A DNA stretch of 64,000 nt from Posidonia oceanica (GCA_037176725.1 JAZBRS010000020.1:55518001-55582000), one strand, 5' to 3'. Positions 20,731 to 33,133 are shown, counted from the stretch's first letter. The notes: generated by a model from the sequence alone, not told the origin. Made by a program: numbers and translations.

Positions 20731-23700
20731 CGGAGCACTGCAGAGCTTCAGGAGCTTCGTCCCGGCGATCGACGCAGCGACGCTGCGTTCTGAGGGCTGG
20801 AGAAGCTTCCTGAGGTTCGTGCGGTCCTGCGGCAACCTCCAGAGTCGCGTTCCGCTGGCTGGAGCGACGTGACGACCGGAGAAGCTCGCCGGAGAAGACG
20901 ACCTGACCGGAGCTGGCATCGGAGCAGGAGGGCCGGAAGCTTATTTCTAAAAGGCGGAGAAGCAGTAGAGGGGGAAGAGGAGGCTAAGGGAAGTGGAACC
21001 TACCTATTTCCGCGTCTGAGGTGTCCTCCCGACGTCAGTGGTTCCAGAGCTGGTCGGCGGCGTTCGTTCGGTCGCTGCAGTAGTCGTCAGCCGCTCGCGA
21101 AGGCTGGAGCGGCTTCAGGACGTTCTTCCATTGCTTCCCAATCGGTTGGACAGAAGCTTCGGAGCTCAGCTGAAGATCTGGAACTTTTGGGTTCACAGGT
21201 GGCCGCTAGAGGTCAGGGGGACTGTTCGCTGCTCCTCGGATTGGATGGAGCCTTCCGGAGGATTGCTGGAGGTCCAGTGAGGCTTTCTGGATAGTTGGCT
21301 TGCAGTTCTGGAGAGTGTGGAGAGGATTTGGAAGATGGCCGATCTTCTGGTCAGAAGGAGGCTTAGGTGTTTGTTGTGGAGTTTGTGGTCTGTGGTGAAC
21401 GGTCGGGCTTGAAGTCTGGTGTTTTGGAAAGGTGGAGGTCAGGCGGATTTCTGGGAGGAATTTGGGAGGAAGTAGCGGGCTGTGGTGAAGGGGATTCTGG
21501 AGGGATCAGTGTTGGGTTGCTGTTGGCTTTCTGCGGGTGATCAGGTGGTGTTTTAGTGGTGGAATGGCCGGGAAATGGTGAAGGGAGGATGCAGGGTTGC
21601 TGGGTGAGTTTGGGGGATTGAATGGGAGAGAACTGAAGGCTTGGAATGATTTTGGTTCACTGGAAAAGAAAGAGGATGACTTGCTGGGGATTTCAGAAGG
21701 AAAAGGAGAAGGATTGGGTGTGGGAATGCTCTGGGATTTAGGTTTCTCTCCGGGATGCCAAGAACTCTCAAGTTCTGCTCTCTCTTCTCACTCTCTTTTC
21801 TGGAATTGGAGGGTGAAGAGGAGGAAGAAGGGAGGTCGTTTCAGGTGGGGAGAATGCTGTGGAATTCTGCTCTCTGGTTCGCTCTCTCAGGTTTGCTCTT
21901 CTCCTGATGGTCTGCTGGTGTGGGAATGCTCTGAGATTGGGATCTCTCTCCGGGATGCCAAGGACTCTCAAGCTCTGCTCTCTCTTGGGCTCTTCTCTCT
22001 GGGAGTTGAAGGATGCAGAGGAGGAAAAAGGAGGTCGTTTCAGGTGGGGAGAATGCTGTGGAATTCTGCTCTCTGGTTCGCTCTCTCAGGTTTGCTCTTC
22101 TCCTGATGGTCTGCTGCTGATCTCTCACTGATGGGCTCTCTCTCTCAGGACGACAAAAGGCTGTGTGAAGGAGGAAGAAGGAGGAGGGGTTTTGTTCGAG
22201 CGGGAGCACTCGAATGCAATTGCAGGAGGCTGGCTTGGGAAGGTGAGTTTGCAGGAGATTGGCAGCAATGGCAAGAAGTTGGCAGCTGTGGCAATGAGGA
22301 ATAGGCCGGCGAGAGGCACGGGCTAGGGGGGCTGTAAACGCCGAAAGGTGGAGCGAAGGCAGAGGAAGTGCTGCAACGGGCGGCCGACTGTGAGAGGGTG
22401 TGTCTGCAGAGGAAACGTACTGGGATTTGAAAACCAGAGAGGGAAGGAGAGGAGAAGGAGGAAGCAAGGTGCTGCTGCACGTGGAAGAAAGAAATGAAAG
22501 AAAGAAAGAAAAGAAAGAAGGGAAGAGGGATTAGGGGCCTGATGGGCCGGACCAGAAATAGAAAGAAGAAATAGAAAATGAAAGGAAGAAGAATAAAGAA
22601 AGAAGAAGAAGAAGAAGGGGAAGAAAAATAAAATAAAATAGAAATAGACATAAAATAAAAGGAATTGAAAATGTTTTTAAGGGGGTTGTTTAAGTTAGGA
22701 TTTTTAGATTAGGATTTTGATGGTTGTTTCTTAATTAGTTAATTAGGATTAGAGAGTTTTAGTTTTGATTAGGGTTTTCTTTTCTTTAAATTGTTTTTGA
22801 TTTTGTTTGAATGTTTGTTAAGTTTTTTAAATTGTTTTCTAATTATGTTTTTCTTGTTGAGTATTTGGGATGTTAATTAGGATTTTTTAGGATTTATTTT
22901 TAGGTTAATTAGGATGGGTTATGGGCTTTTAGTTTTAGTCTTTTAGGATTTTCTTTCTTAAGTCTTTTGAATTAGGTTTTGTGATTTTTTATTTATTAAT
23001 TTTTCTTGATGTTTTTAAGTTAGGTTTCTCTGGTTTGATGGAGTGTTTTTAAGTCTTTCCAATGTGTTTCTCTTTTTCTTTTTGATTAAGTCCTTAGGTT
23101 GTTTTTCTTAGGTTTGTTAAGTTAGGCTTTTTCTTTTCATTAATTATTTATCCTAGGGTTCTTAATTGTTTTGCTTCTTTTTAGAGTTTGTTTTTTTATT
23201 ATTTTGTTAGGGTTTTTACTTTTGGTGGGTTTTGATTTTGTTTTAGTTTTTTCCTTGATTTTTCAGTATTTTCTTTTGGTTCGTTTTGCATTTTTTAGCT
23301 TACATGCTTGATTTCTTTTTTAGTTTGATTTAGTTAAGTTTAAGTTTTTAATTGTTTGTTTAATGTTTTTAATTATTTTTCTTAGAGTTCTGGTTTGTTT
23401 CTCTTATGCTTTAGTGTTTTACAGATTTTTAGGGGTTTTTATGGATTTTAGCAAAGGAAAGAAAAGGGAAAGAGAAGGAGGAAGAAAATGGAAAAAGGGA
23501 GAAATAAAAGGGAAAGAGATGAGTTGGAGGAAAACGATTTTTTTAAAATTCAGGGAAAATGTTAAAAATAAAGTAAAAATAGGAATAAGATAGAGAAGGG
23601 GTAGAAGCACAAAGGGGGCCCACAGCCAAGCAAGAAAAAGAGCAAGAGGGTGATGAAAAGAGAGATGATAATCAGGAGAGAGAGAGGAGAGAGAAAATGA

Positions 23701-24139
23701 TAATCCTAGAGAGAGAAAAGGATAATTCAAGCAAATGGAAGGCTTAGGAGTCTTGGAATGGGATGAAAATTGGGGGGTGGGTAGGCTAGGGCTTGTAGTG
23801 CTGGGTCCGAAGTTTTGGTTTAATTCCAAGGAGGTTTTGGAGGGGTTTTAAGGTGTAGAAAAAGGGTAGTTTTGCCTAGGTTTTCTAGGGTTTTTGGGAA
23901 TGGGTTAGGCTTGAAAGTTTCTAAGTGTTTAGGTGGGTTTGTTAAGTGGGTGTTGGTGGATTTTCCTATGGATTTTGGTCAGGTTTTGAGCTTGGGAAGA
24001 GGGGTAAAGGCTTAGGTCAAGTTTGGCTGATTTTGAAGGGTAAAGAAGAGGGTTAGGGTTTGGTTTGGTTTGGGTTTGAGTCCTGCAATCACCAGGAGGG
24101 TCCCAAATGGTCCAAGCCTGCCAAGATGGGGTGTCAACA

Positions 24140-25339
24140 AACATGCAAGCATTTAGAATTAGGATTAACATGCAATTAGCACAAACTATTGGACTAAATT
24201 GCAAAAACAAGGCAAACAGGCAAGCATGCAATGATCTTAGCATTTTTAGACTAAATATGCAATTAGAACAAACTATTGTATTTTACTGCAATGCAATATG
24301 GTATAAAATGCAACTAACATGGCATTTAAATGCATAAAGGACTAAAATGTAAATAAAACTTGTTATTGGACTAAATAGCAATGCAATATGGTTCGAAACA
24401 TGATTTGAATGAATGATTAAATGCAAACTAGACTGATATGCAATTATAACATTTTTCTCAATTTTTCTGCATTGCAATATAGTTCAAAATAGAAATTAAA
24501 TGAAATCTATAACAAAATAGGACTAATATGCAAATAAAACATATTTTTGGGTTTTTCTGCAATGCAATATAGTTAAAACAGAAATTTAAATAACTGATTA
24601 ACAATAGATTGGACTTACATGCAATTATAACATTTTTATGGATTTTTCTGCAATGCAATATAGTTTTAAAACATGAATTAAATAACTGATAGATGATCTG
24701 AGGACTTACATGCAATTAAAACATATTTTTGGGTTTTTCTGCAATGCAATATAGTTTTAAAACATGACTTAAATAATTGATGGATGATCTGAGGACTTAC
24801 ATGTAATTAAAACATATTTTTGGATTTTTCTGCAATGCAATATAGTTTTAAAACATGATTTAAATGAAAACTACAATAGAACAGGACTGATGTGCAAATA
24901 AAATAAAAGATAGGATGAAAATGCAATGCAATAAGGTAAAATATGATATTTAAATGCTGTGATAAACAAATTGAGGACTAAAATGTGATAAAAATAAAAA
25001 ACAGGATTAAAAATGCAATGCAATAAGGCAAACATGGAAATTAAATGATTTCTGATATGATCTAAGGACTGAAACGTAATAAAAATAAACTGCTGAAATA
25101 AAAATGTAATGCAATAAGGTAAAGATTGAAATTAAATGATTTCTGAAATGATCAAAGGACTGAAACGCAATAAAAGTAAACTGCAGAAGTTAAATGCAAT
25201 GTAATATGGTTTTAAATGTAGATTAAATGAAACTTAAACCGACTCTGGACTGGAATGCAAATAAACTAAACCTAGGGACCTAAATGTAATGCATGAATTA
25301 AACTGAAAAATAAAAACCTAACTTAAACGCTACAGTATC
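24140..25339. repeat. ~91-bp AT-rich tandem array, about 12 degenerate copies
   Basis: The phrase TGCAATGCAATAT(A/G)G recurs near 24288, 24378, 24464, 24556, 24647, 24737 and 24829, then with AATGCAATGCAATAAGG near 24918, 25012, 25104 and 25193, a spacing of about 90-92 bp. Copies from 24550 to 24860 are the most alike. The array continues at 1-236 beyond LTR A. No gene is seen. Confidence 0.8.
25335..25339. repeat. Target site duplication GTATC, left copy
   Basis: GTATC here and at 27571-27575 exactly flank LTR B. Confidence 0.75.
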
Positions 25340-26863
25340 TACAGTGCGTCCCGACTCTCTGGCGATGCAGCAACTGAGGGCGGCACTCTAGGCAGCGGCG
25401 GAGCTTGGCTGAGGCCTTAGGAGGCTGGAGGGGGTCTGCCTGGATGTGCCGGTGGCCTTGGCGACGCGTGGCAGTGACCGGAGCGGTCAGTCGGCCTTGG
25501 TGGTTTTCTACAGAAAACTGTCAGAGATAGGCCGGCTGCTGGAGGCTGCGGAAGGGCTGGCTTGAGGCGGCGATGAGCTACTGGAGCTCAGGCGATGCTC
25601 CCAGAGCGATCTGGAGGAGCGGAGCTGGCCGGAGCGACGCGGCGCACGGTTGCAGAAGCTAGCTAGCGCTGGAGAAGAAGGCGAGCAAGGCGGAGCTTGA
25701 AAAGCGTGCACAAGCCCTAAACATTCATCTAGCTATCTAGGAAGCAAGAGGAGACCAAAACTAAACTAGAAGTGAGGTCAGTTACCTGAGGGAGCACATG
25801 TGGAGGTCCACTGACCTCGGTTGGGTGCAGTGCTGTGGCTGGAGGTTGCAGCGAGCTACAGGCGTGACCGGCGTGAGTCACCGGAGGTCCTCCGGAGCTT
25901 GGGGAGTGGTCAGCGGCCCATTCGCGCGTTTAGAGAAGGATTTGAATTTCGTGGGTGGCCTACAATGGATTTTGGGTCTTCCTCTGCTGTGTTGCTCTCG
26001 GGGTGGTTGCGGCTCTCTCCGACGGCTCGTGGAGGTTCTGTGAGGGTGGAGGGGAGGTTGAATTGTGGTGGTGTCGCGTCTAGAGTGGGATAGGTTGAAA
26101 TGGGTGTTTTGGGCTAAAATGGGTGTGCAGGTGTTTGTGGTGAAGAGGGAAGCTTGCTGGGTGTTTGGGGGTGAGCTGGGAGTTGGCCTGTGGTCGTGGG
26201 TGTTCTGGGAGTGCCGTGGAGGAGTTGGAGGAGCTGGGAATGGTTGTGGTGCGTTGGTAAGGGAGATTGTAGTGGTGTGGGTGCTGTTAGAAGGTGGGGG
26301 GTTGCAGGTGGGTTCTGGAGGTGAATGCTGGGGGTTTTGAGGAGGTTTTGGGGTCGTGAGGATCTGGAGGAGTTCTACGGATCTAGAGGAATTGCTCTGG
26401 GTGCTTGACTTGCAGAAGAGAGGGGGAATTCCAGGTCTAGAGGAGCTATGGTTTTGTTCTTAGGTTCTGGTCTTCTGTCAGGGCATGGTGAAGGCAGGCC
26501 ATGGTGGTGGCAGGCCAAGGGGTGTTGAGGCATGGTGGAGGGGTGCTTGCATGCCGGTGTCAGGCTTGAGAGTGGAGGAAAAAATGGAGGGAAGGAAGCT
26601 ACTGTCGTTAGTGCTTTTGGTCTGCTGAGGAGAGGAAGAAGAGGAGGGAAATGGAGAAAAAGGAGAAGGCAGCAGTTAGGCTGGGCCATGCGGGTGAGAA
26701 AAAAGAAATAAAAAGAAAGGAAAAGAAAAGGAAAGGAGGAGGTGGGTTGGGCCTGGGCTGGAAAGAAAAGAAAGAAAGAAAGGAAGGGAGAGAGAAAGAA
26801 GGGAAGGAGGAAGGAAGATGGGCTTGGGCTGTGAGGTGTAAAAGAAAAAAAGAGAAAATGGGA

Positions 26864-26906
26864 GAAGAAGAAGAAGAAGAAGAAGAAGAAGAAGAAGAAG
26901 AAGAAA
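26864..26906 (+). repeat. (GAA)n microsatellite, about 14 units
   Basis: Uninterrupted AGA/GAA triplets inside LTR B, in a longer purine-rich tract (26650-26960). Confidence 0.9.
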
Positions 26907-26999
26907 AGGGGAGAGGAAAAGAAAGGAAGGAAAAGAAAGGAAGGAAAAAAGGGTGGCTTGGGCTTAGGGGGTCTTGGGCTTAGGTGGGCTTGGAAATTG

Positions 27000-27480
27000 G
27001 GTTTTGGGAATAGGTCTCTAGGGTTTAGCTAGGGTTTAATCTGGGTTTAGTGAGTGATTTGCTTAGGGTATTCTAGGGTTTTAATGAGGGTTTAAATGAG
27101 GGGCTTGGAAGTTGGGTTTAAACTTAGGATTTGGTTTTAGGATCCTAACCTAGGGTTTAGTGGGTGGTTTAAAATTGTGGGTTTAAGTGTGGAGTGAGTG
27201 TTTTAACCTAGGATTTATCCTAGGGTTTAGGGTTTAGGTTTCTTAGGGTTTTAGGGATTGGTTTGAATCCTAGGGTTTAGGGTTTAGATTTTGCTAGGTT
27301 TTGTGAGAGTTTAGTGAGAAGTGTGAAGTCCTAGGTTTTTTCTAAGGTTTTGAATGTGGATTTCCTAGAGTTTTCTAGGGTTTTAGGTTTTGGTTTTTAC
27401 CTAGGTTTCTAGGGTTTAACCTAGGGTTTTGTGTGTGTAAACCTAGGGTTTCTAGGGTTTTGGTTTCTAGTTTTCTAGGT
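27000..27480 (+). repeat. Telomere-like TTTAGGG-rich stretch in LTR B
   Basis: Many copies of TAGGGTTT and GGGTTTAGGGTTTAGG, the plant telomere phrase, spread unevenly over 480 bp. Because spacing is irregular and it lies inside an LTR, it is an expansion of the LTR's telo-box region, not a telomere. Confidence 0.7.
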
Positions 27481-27570
27481 TTTTAATTTTCTGGTTTTTT
27501 GTGTTGGGGTTTTCTAAGTCATTCCACCAGAGAGAGCCACTAAACAGGGGTCAAAAGTGGGGTGTCAATA

Positions 27571-27575
27571 GTATC
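27571..27575. repeat. Target site duplication GTATC, right copy
   Basis: Directly follows the minus-strand LTR start at 27570. Confidence 0.75.
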
Positions 27576-28920
27576 ATCGGCTAGACTTATTATCAGTTTC
27601 ATGCGGTGATGTTGGTTGGATAAATTTTACCCTTTTTTCTGTGATTTTTTTGGATCTTGGGATTTTTGAGCTTTTCTATTTTTTGGCTTTTCTATTTTTT
27701 TTTGAATTTTTGAGCTTTTCTATTTCTTGTTTTCTTTTGTTTTTTTTTTAAAGCTTTTGGCTTTCTATTTCTTTCGATTTTTGGATTCTTTTTTTTAATT
27801 TCTTTTGGGTTTTCTATTTTTATATTGATTTTTTAGTAAGAGAAGGAAAATCTCCAGTGAAGTTGGGAATCAAAGACTTTGTGGGTGGGAATCTTAACAA
27901 TTGGATCTCTTGTGCATTCCCGAGCCAGAAGATACTTCAGGCTTGCCTCGGTACTTAACTGCCCCTAGTCCAAGGTTCCTGCCCCTTGCCTCTAAGTGTG
28001 TAGTGCAGGGTGTGGGGAAAGAGGGTCAACTTCAGTTAAAGATTTGGAGCCTATACCCCCCTAGTTCAAGGTCGAGTTCTACTGTGCTTGGTAAATCCCT
28101 TATTTTTTTTAGTTTTGACTCTTGGGCAACTTCTTTGCTGCCTTCTTTTCCTTTCTTTGGACTGCTTCTTTGCTGCCTTTTTTTCCTCTCTCTTTCTTTT
28201 GTTGTTGATGGACAGTTTCTTTGTTGTCTCTTTTCTTTTCTTTCCTTGATATTTTGGCAAGCGTTAGTGGTCTCACCTCCGTTTGAGTGCTCGACCAACA
28301 AATATTCATATATTGATGGACTAAAATACTCTTTTATTTTGGTACACTCCCTTCTTTTCTACACTTCTAAGTTTGGCTTTGGACACCTACTCAATCACAA
28401 CTTACTAAGATTTATGCTAGGGTAACATGTCCGACTCAAGGGAAGTGTGTGGACTTGTTATTCATAAACTGGAAGGGAGCTCCTTATGATTTGCCTCCAT
28501 CTAAGTGTTGGATTGTTTCCCCCCTTTTCCCATAGAGTGTTTGTGAGATGAGGCTAAGGATGTGGTTCCTTGGTCTGGAAAACAGCCAGTCGACAAGCTC
28601 GGGTAGTCTATTGGCTCAGTATGCGGGTCAAGGGTAGCATCTTTTGCAGTGCATTCCAATAGGCGTTGCCTGGATATGCCTCAATTACCAAGTATGACTC
28701 ATCCCATTCAGTCTCAATTTCCCATGCTTGTGAAGTGGAATTTCCTTCTCATTAAGTTTATATTTTTATTACGTGGAGGGATGAGTTTTATTTATGTATT
28801 TTTCCTGCTCAAATAAGATAAAAGAAAAACAGGAAAACAAAAATGAAGTCTATTTACAATAACTAGGGGGGATGCCCCTAGTGTAGCCTCCATCAGTAGA
28901 GGCCTCTCGCTTCTGGCGCT
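27576..28920. other. Non-coding 3' part of the gag-only element
   Basis: 27600-27840 is T-rich (A-rich on the element strand). An ORF at 27901-28425 on the plus strand starts at TTG, is low-complexity and antisense to the element; I do not call it. A CTAGGGG/CCCCTAG inverted repeat lies at about 28864-28880, directly after the gag frame on the element strand. Confidence 0.5.
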
Positions 28921-31710
28921 CTAACTAGTGTCAAACACGAAATCTGTCCCTCTTCCTGAGAGAGGAGGGCAACTTGGTGGATGAATGCGGCATTCTTCTC
29001 CTTGTGTTGCAAGCCGCATTAGTTGGAGTATTTTTTTGAATTTCGGCTTGCGAGCATGGTTAACCTCACTGATGCATGGAATCCGCTTCTTTGGCGTGAG
29101 CTTGATGGAATTCCACAGCCACCTCTTCACTGCAGGGATAGACTTTCCATAAACTGATATGTCCAAAGGCCTAGGTGGATGAGGCAGTAGTTCCTTGATA
29201 CAAGTAAGCTCGTTAAGCTCGTTTTCTTCCCCTAGCTCCATTGAAACAAGATCTAGGTTGGATGCTCTTGGGGTTACTAACATCATCTCTTGCATTAGTT
29301 CGGGTGCAAGCTTTGGCATGGGCGCGGGCTCTAGCACAGGCATTGGCGTTGACTCTTGCACTTGCACGAGTGCGGGCTCTGGCTCTAGCACGGGCATTGG
29401 CATTGATTTTTGCACTTGATCGGGTGCTGGCTTTGGCATTGGCTCTGGCTCTAGCACAGGCGTTGGCAATGGTTCTTGCTCTAGCTCAGGTGCTGGCTCT
29501 GGCATTGGCTCTGGCGCTAGCATGGGCATTGGCATTGATTGTTGCTCTAGCTTGGGTGCTGGCTCCGGCACGGGCTTTGGCAATGATTGTTGCTCTAGCT
29601 CGGGTGTTGGCTCTAGCATTGGCTCTGGCTCTGGCACGGGCTTTGGCATTGATTGTTGCTCTAGCTCGGGTGCTGGCTCTGGTGTTGGCTCTGGCTCATG
29701 CATGGGCGTTGGCATTGGCTTATCTTTCTTGAAAATGCCTCACATATTTCGACTACCATGCAAGAGTGGTGTCTTAACCTCCCCCATATATTTTACTGCC
29801 TCGCTTGAGTGTGTCAGAAGTTGATGCTTCAATGTTGGTTGAGCTTGCTGTATTCTTAGCACCTATGCAGTTACTGGCTCTTGGTGCAGTGTTGCCTCTA
29901 GCACTCGGTGCAGTGCTGGCTGGACTGGAGCTTGTGACAGATATGAGATAGGTTGTGGTTGCCTCCATTGCTGCCTTTTATTGCCATGATGGTTGTTGCC
30001 CCTTCTTCCTTGAATTTGATTAACAGTGATTTGATTGATCTCATCAATGTCATCTACATCATCTTCAAGCAGTTGTGATTCCTCCATCTCGAATTCATGG
30101 ATATTTTCCTTGATCGACGCTGCTACCTCATATAATGCTGAGATAGATGGGCAGTAGGTGCTAGCAAGCCCTTTCTTTATTGGCCCTGTGGTGTTTGCTA
30201 TCAGCTTTTGGACCATTTGTCTCTCTGAGATTTCTAGGCCTGATTTGGCAGCCATATCTCTCCATCTATTAGCATAGGTGAACCAGTCTTCATCTAGCTT
30301 CATTATTTCCTTTGCCACATCAAGGAATGTCGGCTTTGGCTCGATCTTATACTGGTATTTGAGTAGGAAGTTTTCCTGAATTTGCTTGAAACTGCTCAAT
30401 TGTTCCTTGCTCAGCGACATGAACCACTCCATCGGCTCCCCTTCAAGATAATAGAAGAATAGGTGGATAAGGAGCCCTAAGTCATGATAGTAGGGTGCGA
30501 CCTCAATTTGGTACCTTATAATGTGGCTCTGTGGATTTGTGGCTCCATTGAATTTGAGCATCTTTGGATACTTGAACCCCGTAGGTAGCTGTATTGGAGG
30601 GAACTTGCCCATATAGAAGGAAGGCGGTGCTTGAGCGTGTACTCCCAGTGCACTGAGCATCTTTCTCATTTCTGCTAGATTCGTTGCTCCGAATTGCATT
30701 GATTGTTGCCCCTTGTTTGATTGAGGATTTTGATGATTTCCATGATAAACTCTTAGTGGCGTTGGTGGGGGGTGGTAGTTGTGAGTATTTGAATAAAAAT
30801 GATGTTGGCTTGGTGGAGGCAGATGTGCATTCTGGTTAGATGGAGACGGAGGGTGATTATTATTTGATGAAGGCGAATTATGAAGATAGCCATTGTGGTG
30901 ATTTGGCGAAGGTGGAAGAGGATTATAGCCATTATGGTTTGGTGGAGGTGAAGTATAGCCATGAATAGCCACTCTAGAGTTTGGATTTTCTACGTATTCA
31001 TCATCAACATCTTTTTCATATAATGGGTTTACCCATGTTGACACCATACAATTTTCATGTGTACAATGGTTTACATTTTCTATATCATACTGATCATACA
31101 CATTCTCTTCATCCTACTCCTCATAAAGGGGATTGTCCCACATCTGACCATTGGCACTTATCTGAGCTGCTTGAGCATTGAGATTTGAAATCTGAGGGAA
31201 CCATTCTGGTTGATTAGAGAATATTGGATTGACTCTTCTTTTATACTTGCCATGTGGCTACTGCTGTGATTGCTCAAAGAACAAAGGATTGCTCCTTGTT
31301 CGGAATCCTCCATTTGGGTCATTTCTCTGCCCCTAGTGTTCGGTGTTCGGCGGCGCATTTACAAGCTGTCCTTGGTATAGACCTTCAGGGATGTGGTTTG
31401 CGACAGGCGTTCGTAGTTCTTCACCAGGGAGGTATTGACCATGATGGAAATCATCATTTTGTTGATTTGATATGCCCGTTGGGCCAGGTTGGTTGTTGTT
31501 GCTGTAAAGGAAGCGACACACAGCTTGATATTGGATCGAGTCAGGATCCATTTCTTCTCCAGTGGTTGGATGATATATCTTCATATTGGGCTCCTCCTCA
31601 GGCACGATCTTAGTGATTTCTGTTGTGCTCAGGGTGTCAAATCTCGACTTCAGGCAAGCATTTTCACTCTTAATCTCAGTTAAGTCACTGTAAAACGTAA
31701 GACGCAACAA
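28921..31710 (-). pseudogene. gag: Gag polyprotein of the gag-only element, five in-frame stops
   Basis: One frame runs 930 codons on the minus strand. It is broken by TAG at 31333-31335, 31258-31260, 31114-31116 and 29863-29865 and by TGA at 29740-29742, and ends with TAG at 28921-28923. The middle part is a clear Retrotrans_gag domain (LPTGFKYPKMLKFNGATNPQ, GEPMEWFMSL, WFTYANRWRDMAAKSG, about 30570-30130). The N-terminal half is Pro/Asn/His-rich. The C-terminal part has about ten repeats of MPxPxxEPEPMPxPAPELEQ type, then a conserved-looking tail (PLDISVYGKSIPAVKRWLW). No zinc knuckle or protease follows. The frame is fully open if the five codons are ignored, so decay is recent and only by point changes. 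Confidence 0.82.
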
Positions 31711-31776
31711 AACTTGAGTCTAACGTAAGACGCAGAGTTCACTGCATCTAATGCTTCTAGATGGCAAACTGGCAGT

Positions 31777-31832
31777 GTTGAATGCTATCTTTCAGGCATT
31801 CAACGTTAGATGCTGTACATGATGCGTCTGAC
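31777..31832. repeat. Pair of adjacent 28-bp palindromes (9-10-9)
   Basis: 31777-31804 is GTTGAATGC-N10-GCATTCAAC, perfect arms. 31805-31832 is GTTAGATGC-N10-GCGTCTGAC, two mismatches that would be G-U pairs in RNA. Confidence 0.85.
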
Positions 31833-32339
31833 ACTTTAAGCTCCTGACAGCAATTTTCCCACTGATTTGGTGGGAGATTGCAAACCCCAATGTTTTTACA
31901 GACTCATGGGACTTGATACTGACTAATATATAGAAATTTCAAGGATTCTCATTTTTTCCTTTTTCTTTTCTTCTTTTTCTGATTTTCCTTCTTTTTTCTT
32001 TTCTTTCTTTTTGATTTTCTTTTTCTCTTTTTTTCTTTTCGATGTTCTTTTTCCTTTCTTTTTTTTTCTTTTTGATTTTCTTTTTTTGTTTTGATGTTCT
32101 TTTCCTTTCTTTTTCTTTTTTTTTCACTAATGAAGGTAAAATATTACAAGGTTTACACTTGATAGAAAAAAAAGAAAAATTTACAAAAGGTTTGGCGACC
32201 TAATACAAGTTTCTAAAAAGTAAAAATGAAGATTACACTTCAAATGACATGTTTATAGTCCCTGTTCATTCATTCATCCTGTGGCATTCATCATTCACCA
32301 CAGATAAAAGCCAGAAATCAGCAAAAAAACAAGAAATGT

Positions 32340-32367
32340 GTTGAACGCAGAGATTGATGTGTTCAAC
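32340..32367. repeat. Single 28-bp palindrome (9-10-9)
   Basis: GTTGAACGC-N10-GTGTTCAAC, one mismatch. Confidence 0.8.
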
Positions 32368-33077
32368 ACCCTGTTTCAGGGAGCTGCATAGAAACACTTT
32401 CAAACAACGATTAAATGTTTGATTTTTGGATTTTCACTTTGTTATTAGTGTTTTAAATTGTTCGTTGCTCTCAAGGTGCCTATGGTTTGAGTATGGCTTA
32501 CTTCAGGGGTTGTCTATGGATCCTCACAAATGGGACAAAATTCCACTTCTTAGGTACTACCCCTACCTCAACTCCTGAGGATTTTAGGTAAGCCTGAGCA
32601 CACTTAGATCCTTACCCCGTAGAGGTAGAGCCTAGCGTACCCAGGATTAATTGGGTCCCTCGTGTTTCAAGCATACAATCACAAGCAAACCACTGAAGAG
32701 GGAGGGAGAATGCAATTCTAGACTTGGGGTTATAACTTACTTTCACAAGAATCAAGGGAGAAAAGAGTGCCCCTTGTGAAAGTAACTGACAACACAAATA
32801 CCTCTCTTAAGTCCTTTGCAACAGAGGTGCTTAGGACCTAAGTGGTTGTTTTGTATAATCCAAGAGAAGATACAAACAAACTAGTTCCCAATAAGGGCCA
32901 TGCAAGTCAAACAGAGAAAAACTCGATTTTTTTTTGTTTGGATTTTGAAAAGCACCCAAACATTAAGGTTCCAGTCCCTATGGCAAAGCCGATCACCTCA
33001 CACCTTGTTCCTTGGACCAATTATAAAAAGAAAACAAAGAAAAATTTTGAAAATAGAATGGGATTTTGTCTAGAAGT

Positions 33078-33133
33078 GTTGAACGCTAATTCTAGCGCAT
33101 TCAATGTTGAATGCATAGTTTCAAGTGTTCAAT
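33078..33133. repeat. Pair of adjacent 28-bp palindromes (9-10-9)
   Basis: 33078-33105 is GTTGAACGC-N10-GCATTCAAT; 33106-33133 is GTTGAATGC-N10-GTGTTCAAT. Arms are imperfect, spacing is exact. Confidence 0.8.

Larger units (their letters stand above)
238..24139 (-). mobile_element. Minus-strand Tat-type LTR (LTR A), probably solo, split by the 20-kb element
   Basis: The right end GGTGTCAACA at 24139 is the reverse complement of the start of the 20-kb element's LTR, and 22.5-24.1 kb is a diverged reverse-complement copy of that LTR (purine-rich blocks, GGCCGGACCAGA, telo-box phrase near 24050). The left end is probably TGTAGCAG at 238, which matches the reversed LTR end CTGCTACA; a start near 214 is also possible. 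Without the nested element (386-20725) and the extra target-site copy it is about 3.5 kb. Both flanks are the same ~91-bp array, which suggests a solo LTR. The right flank is AACAT; no clear matching left duplication is seen (AACAG at 209-213 is the best candidate). No primer site or polypurine tract adjoins it. Confidence 0.6.
25340..27570 (-). mobile_element. Solo LTR B (Tat-type), minus strand, 2.2 kb
   Basis: On the minus strand it begins TATTGACACCCCAC, close to the family start TGTTGACACCCCAT, and ends CGCACTGTA. Exact GTATC duplications lie on both sides and no internal region is present, so it is a solo LTR left by LTR-LTR recombination. Both termini read TA where TG and CA are expected. 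Going left to right there is a GC-rich third (25340-26640), a purine-rich stretch (26650-26960) and a TTTAGGG-rich stretch (27000-27480). ORFs inside are low-complexity. Confidence 0.8.

Noticed and set aside
27000..27480. True telomere or interstitial telomere scar
   Set aside because: Motifs are irregularly spaced and sit inside an LTR with its own target duplications.
25340..27570. LTR B as the 3' LTR of the gag-only element
   Set aside because: It differs in start, end and length from the LTR at 33581-34898, no polypurine tract adjoins it, and it has its own exact GTATC duplication.
27901..28425. 174-codon ORF
   Set aside because: Starts at TTG, low-complexity Phe/Leu/Ser stretch from T-rich DNA, antisense to the gag-only element.
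29195..29824. Plus-strand Ala/Leu- and Gly/Ser-rich ORFs
   Set aside because: Antisense of the MPxPxxEPEP repeats of the gag frame.
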